From: Candidatus Eiseniibacteriota bacterium
GTDB taxonomy: Bacteria; Eisenbacteria; RBG-16-71-46
Assembly: GCA_023249815.1 (NCBI GenBank)
Contig: JAHFBX010000247.1
Location: forward strand, 1-5,188
Length of the DNA: 5,188 nucleotides
Reading direction: 5' to 3'
Made by a program: the position numbers and the translations under genes. This document shows positions 1-4,871 of the stretch, piece by piece. The notes under the pieces were generated by a model that ran no database searches, was not told where the DNA came from, and saw only the letters and a list, made by a program, of their open reading frames with translations. Within the stretch, counting starts at the first letter, position 1; each line of letters opens with the position of its first letter.

Positions 1-620
1 ACGCCGGCCTGCACGATGTTGATGTTCGTCATCTCGGAGCCAACGTTCAGCACCGCGACGACCTCTTCCGGCGCCAGGTCATAGTTCGCCTCGATCGCGT
101 TCTGCGCGGCGAACGAGTCCACGTCCACGATCGTCGGCGTCAGGCCGGCCTCGCGGATCAGGTCGCTAAACGAGATCACCATGTCCTTCTTCGCGGCGAC
201 GAGCAGCACCTGCATCTGCTGCGGGTCGTTCGGCGCGGCGCCGAGGATCTCGAAGTCGAGCGACACGTCATTGATGTCGTAGGGAACGTGCTGCTCGGCC
301 TCCCAGTACACGGCCTGCTGCGCGTCCTCGGCCGAGAGCTTGTTCATCGTGATCTTCTTCACGATGACCGCGCGGCCGCTCACCGCCGCCACGACCTGGC
401 GCGTCTTGATGCCGCGCGAGTCGAGCAGGTTCGAGATGGCGTCCGTCACCAGCTGGCGGTCCATGATCTCGCCGTCCACGATGGCTTCCGCGAGCGGCTG
501 CGACACGCCCCAGTTGACGAGGCGATACTGCTTGTTCGACTGGGCCTCGAGCTCCACCACCTTGACGCTGTGGCTGCCGATGTCCAGGCCCACGAGCGAC
601 TGCTTCTTGCCGAAGAACAT
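1..620 (-). CDS. pilM: PilM, type IV pilus inner-membrane platform actin-like ATPase (C-terminus beyond window)
   Basis: The reverse strand from 620 to the left edge is open for 206 codons and gives a clear PilM N-terminus. PilM is a cytoplasmic actin-fold (FtsA-like) protein that binds the N-terminal tail of PilN and links the PilN-PilO platform to the PilB/PilT motors. Visible marks are the nucleotide-binding GLDIGSHSVKVVEL motif at residues 11-24, the family block YWEAEQHVPYDINDVSLDFE in the middle, DVDSFAAQNA at 166-175, and the second glycine-rich phosphate-loop segment NVGSEMTNINIVQAG at 192-206, where the window ends. PilM is usually about 350 residues, so roughly 60% is present. The ATG at 620-618 is preceded by AGGGAGT at 628-634, a good ribosome binding site with 7 nt spacing. 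About 200 bp separate it from the upstream TPR-like gene. The family assignment is secure; pilNOPQ following it off-window is inference. Confidence 0.96.
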   Translation of the reverse strand, partial: MFFGKKQSLVGLDIGSHSVKVVELEAQSNKQYRLVNWGVSQPLAEAIVDGEIMDRQLVTDAISNLLDSRGIKTRQVVAAVSGRAVIVKKITMNKLSAEDAQQAVYWEAEQHVPYDINDVSLDFEILGAAPNDPQQMQVLLVAAKKDMVISFSDLIREAGLTPTIVDVDSFAAQNAIEANYDLAPEEVVAVLNVGSEMTNINIVQAG

Positions 621-627
621 GAAGTTC

Positions 628-634
628 ACTCCCT
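628..634 (-). promoter_or_regulatory. Ribosome binding site of pilM
   Basis: AGGGAGT on the minus strand lies 7 nt before the pilM ATG. It supports that start over any internal Met. Confidence 0.7.
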
Positions 635-673
635 GAAGGTGGTGTGTCGGGTGCGGCTGCGTTGGGCGGCTCT

Positions 674-701
674 CGCTGCAGCGGCCGTCCGCCACCGGAC
701 G
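674..701 (-). other. Palindrome and hairpin in the pilM upstream region
   Basis: The 201-bp gap between the TPR-like gene and pilM holds a perfect 10-nt palindrome, CGCTGCAGCG, at 674-683. Next to it is a 6-bp stem, CGTCCG/CGGACG, at 686-691 and 696-701 with a 4-nt loop. They lie about 54-81 nt before the pilM start. Neither is followed by a T run, so this is not a standard terminator. It could be leader structure or an operator; it could also be chance in GC-rich DNA. No convincing sigma-70 or sigma-54 promoter was seen in the gap, so pilM may depend on read-through from upstream. Confidence 0.3.
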
Positions 702-821
702 TGTCCTCGTGTGTCACGGGGGTCACGCCTACTGACGGGTGGTGCATCGGCCTTCGTGACGCCTTCCTGAAGTGTGATTTTCGTGAGCCGTCTGGGGCGT
801 CGTCCCGCCGCTTTTCAAGTC

Positions 822-1583
822 TCAGTGAAGGATCACGGCCGGCGTCGTGAGCTTCTTGACGGCGAGTTCCCGCCGGCCCGTGCGCAATGCATCCTGCAAT
901 TTCGCGATCTCGCGTTCGGCCATCTCCCGCATCAGGCGGTTCGGGCTCGTACGGCGCACGTCGTCCCACAACAGGATCGCCACGGCGAGACTCCCGGCGT
1001 GCTGGCGCGAGTACGCGGCGAAGCGCAACGCCTGGGGTGGCGCGTTCGCCGCCCGCGCGGCGCGCTCGAAGCATTCCGCCGCCTTGTTCAGGTCGCGCCC
1101 ACCCGGGCGCACGAAGTAGAGGAAGCCGAGTTCGAACGCCAATCGGCCGCTCGCGGGATTCGCGGCGAGGCCTTTGAGCATCAACCGTTCTGCGGCCGGG
1201 AAGTCGCGACCCTCCTGCGCCAGCGCGAACGCTCCGAACACGTACGGGCTCTCGAACCGGGGCGCGAGCGTCGTGAGCACGTCGAAGACACGCTCGAGCT
1301 GCAGGAATCGCAGGTCGCTGCGGCGGTGCTCGCCGTAGTACTGGACGGCGCGCAGCCAGGCCAGGTCCGCCGCTGTTTCGGCATGGCCGAGCGTGGCCGG
1401 ACGCAGCGAGCGTCCCGAGGGGTAATAGGCCAGCTCGGCGAGCGGCGGCCGCGCCGGCAGCACCCGGTGGGCGCATCGCGCGACGCTCACCGCGCCCACG
1501 CCGAGGGTCGCGGCCACGAGCCACGCGAGCACCATGCGCACGCGCAGGTTCGGAACCGTGGGCAGGGCGAGACTCGCGCTCAC
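822..1583 (-). CDS. Membrane-anchored TPR-like protein of the pilus-linked ABC exporter operon
   Basis: A 253-residue protein with a short N-terminal tail, one hydrophobic anchor at about residues 17-34, and a soluble helical domain that should face the periplasm. The block YYPSGRSLRPATLGHAETAADLAWLRAVQYYGEH at about 53-86 resembles a conserved region I associate from memory with TPR-type proteins found beside pilus ABC exporters. Residues 92-175 then look like helical tetratricopeptide repeats, with phrases such as LAANPASGRLAFELGFLYF and AAECFERAARAANAPPQ. The start is GTG at 1583. It overlaps the permease stop as GTGA, so translation is probably coupled; the Shine-Dalgarno is weak, which fits. 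An internal ATG at 1535 (Met17) would remove the tail but keep the anchor. By position it could correspond to PilG of Myxococcus xanthus, but I cannot confirm homology, so no symbol is given. A scaffold role joining exporter and pilus machine is inference. Confidence 0.85.
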   Translation of the reverse strand: MSASLALPTVPNLRVRMVLAWLVAATLGVGAVSVARCAHRVLPARPPLAELAYYPSGRSLRPATLGHAETAADLAWLRAVQYYGEHRRSDLRFLQLERVFDVLTTLAPRFESPYVFGAFALAQEGRDFPAAERLMLKGLAANPASGRLAFELGFLYFVRPGGRDLNKAAECFERAARAANAPPQALRFAAYSRQHAGSLAVAILLWDDVRRTSPNRLMREMAEREIAKLQDALRTGRRELAVKKLTTPAVILH

Positions 1584-2344
1584 TTGAAGTCCCGTGATTC
1601 GAACGCCGCGGCGGCGAGCGCCAGCACGCAGCCGCTGTAGAGCAGCGCGTAGCCGGCGGCGAGCCCGAGGTGCAGCGCCGAGGTCGGCTCGCCGGCGGCG
1701 GCGAGCGATCGCATGTTGAACAGCGGCAGGTTCGGCAGCACGTCCGCCAGCACGCGCAGCAGTTCACGCAGGCCCGCGGGCAGGTTCGCGGCGAACGTGC
1801 GCAGGTCGTCCACCCACTGGCCGGCGAGGAAGAACCCGAGCGTGTACAAGGCGGACAGCACCGGCGTCGAGAGGGCGGAGAACAGCACGGCGAGCGACGT
1901 CAACAGGGCCAGCTCGAGGATCGCGAGCGTGGTGGCCTGCGCGATGGCGGGCACGTAGCCCGGGTGTCCGAGCAGGCTCACGATTCCCGCGAGCGAGGCC
2001 CCGAGCACCACGGACACCACCGCCAACGCGCCCGAGAGCCCGGCCCACTTGCCGATCAGGTAGACGGGGCGCGGCAGCGGGCGCGACAGCAGGTTGAAGA
2101 CGGTGCGGCGTTCGATCTCCTTCGCGACGAGGCTTGCCCCGACCATGAGAATGACGAGCACGCCGAGCAACGAGATGACCGTGAGGCCCATGTCGATGGT
2201 GAGGCGCAGGTCCTCGCCCATCGCCAGTGCGCTGCCGACGCGGGTGAGCCCCAGCAGCACGAGGCCGGCGATCAGGATGCCCGCGAGCACGCGGTCGCGT
2301 ACCGCTTCGCGGAACGTGTTGTGGGCGATGAGCAGGACGTTCAT
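1580..2344 (-). CDS. ABC-2 type exporter permease, PilI-like
   Basis: A 254-residue inner-membrane protein with about six hydrophobic segments, near residues 19-37, 53-72, 101-124, 137-156, 160-176 and 223-247. That is the usual topology and size of an ABC-2 permease. Between segments 2 and 3 is the typical cytoplasmic loop KEIERRTVFNLLSRPLPRPV (75-94), which in this family is expected to dock with the ATPase. The start is the ATG at 2344-2342, which overlaps the ATPase stop as ATGA; GGAGG just upstream inside the ATPase gene serves as ribosome binding site. The same frame stays open further upstream, but that stretch lies over the ATPase gene and is low-complexity Arg/Ala shadow sequence, so the longer start is rejected. 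It should pair with the ATPase encoded next to it. In Myxococcus xanthus the comparable permease is PilI. Substrate unknown. Confidence 0.9.
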   Translation of the reverse strand: MNVLLIAHNTFREAVRDRVLAGILIAGLVLLGLTRVGSALAMGEDLRLTIDMGLTVISLLGVLVILMVGASLVAKEIERRTVFNLLSRPLPRPVYLIGKWAGLSGALAVVSVVLGASLAGIVSLLGHPGYVPAIAQATTLAILELALLTSLAVLFSALSTPVLSALYTLGFFLAGQWVDDLRTFAANLPAGLRELLRVLADVLPNLPLFNMRSLAAAGEPTSALHLGLAAGYALLYSGCVLALAAAAFESRDFK

Positions 2345-3363
2345 GCGCTCCTCCGCGTGCTCGCGGCGGTGATCGCGGCATCCTTGGCAGCGGCCATGAA
2401 CAGGTCTTCGAGACTCGTGCGCAACGGCGTCACCGAGTGCACCACGATGCGGCGCTCGATGAGCCACGCGAGGAGTTCCTGCTGGAGCGAGGCATCGTGG
2501 AGCGTGAGCGCCGTGTCGCCGCCGGTGGACGTGCGTTGGAGCGCGTTCGCGAATCGCGCCGGCCACTCGATCACGGGTTCGCCCGCGAGGCGCACCTCGA
2601 TGCGGGGCGCGCCGCCCTGGAGCAGCTCGCCGACCGTGGCGACGCGCTCGAGCGCACCTCGCATGACGATCGCGACGCGATCGCACAGCGCCTCGACGTC
2701 GGGCAGGATGTGCGAGGACAGCATCACGGTCACGCCGCGCTCGCGCTGCTCCAGGATCAGGTCGCGCACATCGCGCCGTCCGAACGGATCGAGGCCGCTC
2801 ATGGGCTCGTCGAGGATCAGCAGCTTCGGCGAGTGCACCATGGAGGCCGCGAGCCCCAAGCGCTGGAGCATGCCCTTCGAATACTTACGCAGCACGAGGC
2901 GCGGACGATCCCCGAGACCGACGCGGCCGAACCATTCCACCGCGGCCGCGCGTGCCTCGCGGGCGCCGAGACCGGAGAGCCGCGCCACCATCTCGAGCGT
3001 CTCGGGTCCGGTGAGGTAGTCGTAGAAGTACGGCTGTTCCGGCAGGAAGCCGAGGTCCTGGCGGCTTTCCACGAGGCGGATGTCTCGGCCCAGGAGCCGG
3101 GCCTCACCGCGAGTCGGCTTGAGCAGCCCGGTCAGGATCTTGAGCGTCGTCGTCTTCCCCGCGCCGTTCGGGCCCAGATAGCCGAAGATCTCGCCGCGCC
3201 GGACATCGAACGTCACGTCGCGGAGCCCGGTCGTGGCCTTGAGCGTCCACGGGTGCCGGTAGATCTTGGTGAGTGAGCGCACGGAGACGGCGAGCCCCTC
3301 GGGGTGCGGAACCTCGCGCGGCTCCCGCACAGAGACTGGCCGCTCATCACGGACGATGGTCAT
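2341..3363 (-). CDS. ABC exporter ATP-binding protein, PilH-like
   Basis: A 340-residue cytoplasmic ATPase that should power the adjacent permease. All nucleotide-binding motifs are visible: Walker A GPNGAGKTT (64-72), Q-loop LPEQPY with Gln110, signature YSKGMLQR (161-168, a YSKGM form common in ABC-2 exporters), Walker B LLILDEP (181-187), D-loop SGLD (189-192) and switch His218. About 24 residues precede the core, and roughly 100 after the switch histidine form an accessory C-terminal domain, a common layout for exporter ATPases of this type. The ATG at 3363 has a strong AAGGAGG 7 nt upstream, which fixes the start. A sigma-54-type promoter lies about 105 nt upstream. Its place between pilins and pilM matches PilH of Myxococcus xanthus, an ABC ATPase known to be required for type IV pilus biogenesis. 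ABC ATPase is certain; PilH orthology is probable from context only. Confidence 0.95.
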   Translation of the reverse strand: MTIVRDERPVSVREPREVPHPEGLAVSVRSLTKIYRHPWTLKATTGLRDVTFDVRRGEIFGYLGPNGAGKTTTLKILTGLLKPTRGEARLLGRDIRLVESRQDLGFLPEQPYFYDYLTGPETLEMVARLSGLGAREARAAAVEWFGRVGLGDRPRLVLRKYSKGMLQRLGLAASMVHSPKLLILDEPMSGLDPFGRRDVRDLILEQRERGVTVMLSSHILPDVEALCDRVAIVMRGALERVATVGELLQGGAPRIEVRLAGEPVIEWPARFANALQRTSTGGDTALTLHDASLQQELLAWLIERRIVVHSVTPLRTSLEDLFMAAAKDAAITAASTRRSA

Positions 3364-3370
3364 CCCCGCT

Positions 3371-3377
3371 CCTCCTT
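3371..3377 (-). promoter_or_regulatory. Strong ribosome binding site of the ABC ATPase gene
   Basis: AAGGAGG on the minus strand, 7 nt before the ATG at 3363. It decides the start of the ABC ATPase gene. Confidence 0.85.
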
Positions 3378-3400
3378 GAACCTCGTTCCCCGCGGCGGCA

Positions 3401-3458
3401 ACGCTCTACAAGCGTCGCGTTCACAGGAGCTTCCGAGTCTCGATCCGGCCAGTGCCGG
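3401..3458 (-). other. Structured leader ahead of the ABC exporter operon
   Basis: Downstream of the predicted sigma-54 start site (about 3468) the leader has two short inverted repeats. One is CCGGC/GCCGG at 3445-3449 and 3454-3458 with a 4-nt loop. The other is ACGCT/AGCGT at 3401-3405 and 3411-3415 with a 5-nt loop. A perfect 10-nt palindrome, GGGACGTCCC (3457-3466), sits at the very start of the predicted transcript. No known riboswitch pattern is recognised. They may be simple RNA stems protecting or tuning the transcript, or chance. Confidence 0.3.
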
Positions 3459-3478
3459 GACGTCCCTGAGGCCAGCAA

Positions 3479-3494
3479 TGCAATCTGCATGCCT
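3479..3494 (-). promoter_or_regulatory. Sigma-54 (-24/-12) promoter for the ABC exporter operon
   Basis: The minus strand reads AGGCATG-CAGA-TTGCA. Against the consensus TGGCACG-N4-TTGCA it keeps the invariant GG (3493-3492) and GC (3481-3480) with exactly 10 nt between, and 10 of the 12 specified bases match. The predicted start is near 3468, giving a leader of about 105 nt before the ABC ATPase. It lies about 64 nt beyond the pilin A stop codon, in non-coding DNA. Sigma-54 control is established for pilA in Pseudomonas and Myxococcus through PilS/PilR; extension to this operon is inference. Confidence 0.7.
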
Positions 3495-3535
3495 TGGGGC
3501 TCGGGGCGGGACCGCGGGTCAGCCGAGCGGGTTCA

Positions 3536-3552
3536 CGGCCCTGGGAGGGCCG
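3536..3552 (-). terminator. GC hairpin just after pilin A
   Basis: A perfect 7-bp stem, CGGCCCT/AGGGCCG, with a 3-nt loop starts 5 nt after the pilin A stop codon. No T run follows on the minus strand, so it is not a textbook intrinsic terminator. It may be a weak terminator, or a 3' stabiliser that keeps pilin mRNA levels above those of the downstream ABC genes. Confidence 0.45.
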
Positions 3553-3557
3553 GGGAG

Positions 3558-3998
3558 TCACTGCGTGCCGGAGGCCAGCACCAGCGACAGGTCGCCCTTC
3601 TGTCCGCGCGCCACGACCTGGTACTGCGAGGCCATGGAGTCGCCGTACGCCGTGATGCCCGGCTTCGTGACGCCGGTCGCGAGCGGCCGCGTCCACGACG
3701 CCTGGTCCACCCACGCGTTGTTCACGCCCGCGGAGTTGTCGAACGGGTTTCGCACGCCACCGCCATAGGTCGGGATCAGCGCGAGCACGTCCGACGCGAG
3801 GCTCGCGTACACGCCATCGTTCTGGATGATGTAATCCTCGGCGGCCAGCTGCACGGCGTGCATGTTCGCCTTGAGACTGCCTTCCTTCGCACGCGCCTGC
3901 ATGGAGGTGTAGTTCGGGATCGCGATGGCGGCGAGGATGCCGATGATCACGACCACGATCATCAGCTCGATCAGCGTGAATCCTCGTTCGCGGCGCAT
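3558..3998 (-). CDS. Type IV prepilin A (divergent paralogue)
   Basis: A 146-residue prepilin. The leader MRRERG is 6 residues, cut after Gly to expose Phe1, followed by the hydrophobic N-terminal helix FTLIELMIVVVIIGILAAIA with the key Glu5. The mature form is 140 residues. It is inserted in the inner membrane and built into the pilus fibre. The globular part shares with pilin B the phrases ARAKEGS.KANMH, QLAAEDY, NPF, W..PLATG, ITAYGDS, YQV..RG and GDL.LVL, but differs at many other positions. It has no cysteine, so the C-terminal disulfide loop of Pseudomonas and Neisseria pilins is absent. The ATG at 3998 has only a weak GAGGG 8 nt upstream. It starts 113 nt after pilin B with no sigma-54 site in between, so it may be read through from pilin B at lower level. 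It could be a second major pilin or an accessory subunit. Confidence 0.94.
   Translation of the reverse strand: MRRERGFTLIELMIVVVIIGILAAIAIPNYTSMQARAKEGSLKANMHAVQLAAEDYIIQNDGVYASLASDVLALIPTYGGGVRNPFDNSAGVNNAWVDQASWTRPLATGVTKPGITAYGDSMASQYQVVARGQKGDLSLVLASGTQ
3916..3980 (-). repeat. 65-nt block identical in pilins A and B, copy in pilin A
   Basis: Positions 3916-3980 are identical base for base to 4458-4522 in pilin B. The block encodes FTLIEL through the proline of AIAIP and on into the next codon, that is, the N-terminal helix. Even the silent third positions agree, while the flanking sequences diverge. Confidence 0.9.
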
Positions 3999-4060
3999 GG
4001 AGACGGCCCTCGCTCTTCCCGTCGGATGGTCCAGGTGAGTTGCAGCGTCCCCGGCGGGCC

Positions 4061-4089
4061 GCGCGGGGCGGGGCGAACCCCGGCCGCGC
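4061..4089 (-). other. GC-rich hairpin between pilins B and A
   Basis: Outer stem GCGCGG/CCGCGC (4061-4066 with 4084-4089) and inner stem CGGGG/CCCCG (4069-4073 with 4078-4082) closing a 4-nt loop, CGAA on the plus strand and TTCG on the minus strand. The two stems are separated by a small internal loop. On the transcribed strand this is an 11-bp, almost all-GC hairpin with a TTCG tetraloop, starting about 22 nt after the pilin B stop. No T run follows, so full termination is unlikely. It could attenuate read-through into pilin A or stabilise pilin B mRNA. Confidence 0.5.
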
Positions 4090-4111
4090 GCCAGCCTGGG
4101 GAAGGGAATCG

Positions 4112-4428
4112 CTACTGGCCGCTCGTCAGGACGAGCGTGAGGTCGCCCAGCTTGCCACGGCCCGCCACCTGGTACTTGAGCTGCAGCGAGTCGCCGTACG
4201 CCGTGACGCCCGAGACGACCGAGCCCGTCGCGAGCGGGATCGCCCACGTCGCCTGGTCCACGTACGCCACTGCCGTGCGGTTGAACGGGTTCTTGAAGTT
4301 GGCGCCCGCGTTCGGGAGCATCGGCTCGATCGTCACCGCGGCGGCCGCGTACGTGCCGTCGAACTGCACGCCGTAGTCCTCGGCGGCGAGCTGGAACGTG
4401 TGCATGTTCGCCTTCGTGCTGCCTTCCT
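4112..4428 (-). repeat. Duplicated pilin segment, copy in pilin B
   Basis: This segment matches 4872-5188 (offset 760) with 8 differences by my count over 317 nt, about 97.5% identity. The match starts exactly at the stop codon and continues to the window's right edge, so its full length is unknown. Sequence 3' of the two genes is unrelated. Confidence 0.93.
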
Positions 4429-4543
4429 TCGCGCGGTTCTGCATGGCGATGAAGTTGGGGATCGCGATGGCGGCGAGGATGCCGATGATCACGACCACGA
4501 TCATCAGCTCGATCAGCGTGAAGCCCTTCGAATTCCGAACCAT
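4112..4543 (-). CDS. pilA: Type IV prepilin B, PilA-type major pilin candidate
   Basis: A 143-residue prepilin and the best candidate for the major subunit. The leader MVRNSKG is 7 residues, cut after Gly; the mature protein of 136 residues begins FTLIELMIVVVIIGILAAIA with Phe1 and Glu5, followed by PNFIAMQNRAKEGSTKANM and a small globular domain. It has no cysteine. Aromatic residues are spread along the mature chain (for example Phe24, Phe43, Tyr50, Phe54, Tyr58, Phe76, Phe80, Tyr87, Trp93, Tyr109, Tyr117). The ATG at 4543 is preceded by a near-perfect AGGAGGT 7 nt upstream, which fixes the start. The frame stays open upstream, but that part covers the promoter and is not credible. It has its own sigma-54 promoter, and the strong promoter and ribosome site fit high expression. 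The symbol rests on family and context; with three paralogues the true pilA could be pilin C. Confidence 0.95.
   Translation of the reverse strand: MVRNSKGFTLIELMIVVVIIGILAAIAIPNFIAMQNRAKEGSTKANMHTFQLAAEDYGVQFDGTYAAAAVTIEPMLPNAGANFKNPFNRTAVAYVDQATWAIPLATGSVVSGVTAYGDSLQLKYQVAGRGKLGDLTLVLTSGQ
4458..4522 (-). repeat. 65-nt block identical in pilins A and B, copy in pilin B
   Basis: Partner of 3916-3980. It covers the N-terminal helix codons of pilin B without a single mismatch. The pilin C counterpart lies beyond the window. Confidence 0.9.
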
Positions 4544-4550
4544 GGTGACG

Positions 4551-4557
4551 ACCTCCT
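4551..4557 (-). promoter_or_regulatory. Strong ribosome binding site of pilin B
   Basis: AGGAGGT on the minus strand, 7 nt before the ATG at 4543. Near-consensus, it decides the pilin B start and fits a highly translated gene. Confidence 0.88.
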
Positions 4558-4600
4558 GGAGTGGACTGAGTGCAACCGGTTGGACACTGACTTCGGTCAA

Positions 4601-4616
4601 TGCAGCCCGCGTGCCA
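4601..4616 (-). promoter_or_regulatory. Sigma-54 (-24/-12) promoter of pilin B
   Basis: The minus strand reads TGGCACG-CGGG-CTGCA, matching the consensus TGGCACG-N4-TTGCA at 11 of 12 specified bases, with GG (4615-4614) and GC (4603-4602) exactly 10 nt apart. The predicted start is near 4590, giving a leader of about 47 nt ahead of the ribosome site and ATG at 4543. Family knowledge: pilA of Pseudomonas and Myxococcus is sigma-54 dependent and driven by the PilS/PilR two-component pair. Confidence 0.85.
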
Positions 4617-4809
4617 AGAGACGCGGCGCGGTGTCGTGGCCGCGCGGGGGGCTGCACTCCATGGACTTATCGGAATCCGAACGACTCGGACTTGAGGTGA
4701 TTCTCGTGGCCGGGATTCGCGCGGGCTGCACGAAACCACCCCCCCGCCACGCAGCCTGCATGGAGGGCGTGCGGCACTGGGCGAATCGCCCCAGCACGGG
4801 AACGGCCGC
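4617..4809 (-). promoter_or_regulatory. Upstream region of the pilin B promoter, possible activator-binding zone
   Basis: About 190 bp of non-coding DNA between the terminator after pilin C and the sigma-54 promoter of pilin B. Sigma-54 promoters need an activator bound upstream, so a PilR-type site is expected here. The best candidate is the inverted repeat TCGGA-A-TCCGA at 4670-4680, about 85 nt before the predicted transcription start, followed by a second TCGGA in direct orientation at 4686-4690. No recognised PilR consensus can be assigned. A short coding frame over this stretch carries no protein-like features. Confidence 0.35.
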
Positions 4810-4847
4810 AAAACGCTCGCGGGGGGTGGCGCATCGCCACCCCCCGC
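4810..4847 (-). terminator. Intrinsic terminator-like hairpin after pilin C
   Basis: A perfect 13-bp inverted repeat at 4819-4831 and 4835-4847 with a 3-nt loop, almost all GC, starts 24 nt after the pilin C stop codon. On the minus strand it is followed, after 5 nt, by TTTT (4813-4810). The T run is short, as is common in GC-rich genomes. It should end the pilin C transcript and isolate it from the pilin B promoter. Confidence 0.75.
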
Positions 4848-4871
4848 ATCGGATCCGGAAGCCGCGTTCGA

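Noticed and set aside
679..696. Possible sigma-54 site before pilM (TGGC ... CTGCA on the minus strand)
   Set aside because: The spacing between the GG and GC elements is wrong, and sigma-54 promoters tolerate little spacing change.
268..1767. Long minus-strand open frame (499 codons) across pilM and the TPR-like gene
   Set aside because: It is Arg/Ala/Gly/Pro-rich shadow sequence, out of frame with two well-supported genes, and has no recognisable domain. High GC makes such long false frames common.
2341..2686. Extended N-terminus for the ABC permease
   Set aside because: The upstream part overlaps the ATPase gene in another frame and is low-complexity. The ATGA overlap with GGAGG upstream is a much better start.
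1670..3019. Long plus-strand open frame (449 codons) opposite the ABC genes
   Set aside because: It is rich in Arg/Gln/His/Glu without any domain, and is antisense to the ABC permease and ATPase, whose motifs are intact.
4042..4060. Possible sigma-54 site before pilin A (GGGG ... CTGCAA on the minus strand)
   Set aside because: The GG pair is not at the required 10-nt distance from the GC, so pilin A has no credible sigma-54 promoter of its own.
3273..4376. Plus-strand open frame opposite pilin A and part of pilin B
   Set aside because: The repeated HDHDH-type text is the antisense of the conserved pilin helix codons, not a metal-binding protein.
4727..4742. Possible additional sigma-54 site upstream of pilin B
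   Set aside because: GG and GC are 10 nt apart, but only about half of the remaining consensus bases match, within a G run on the minus strand. The site at 4601-4616 is far better and better placed.
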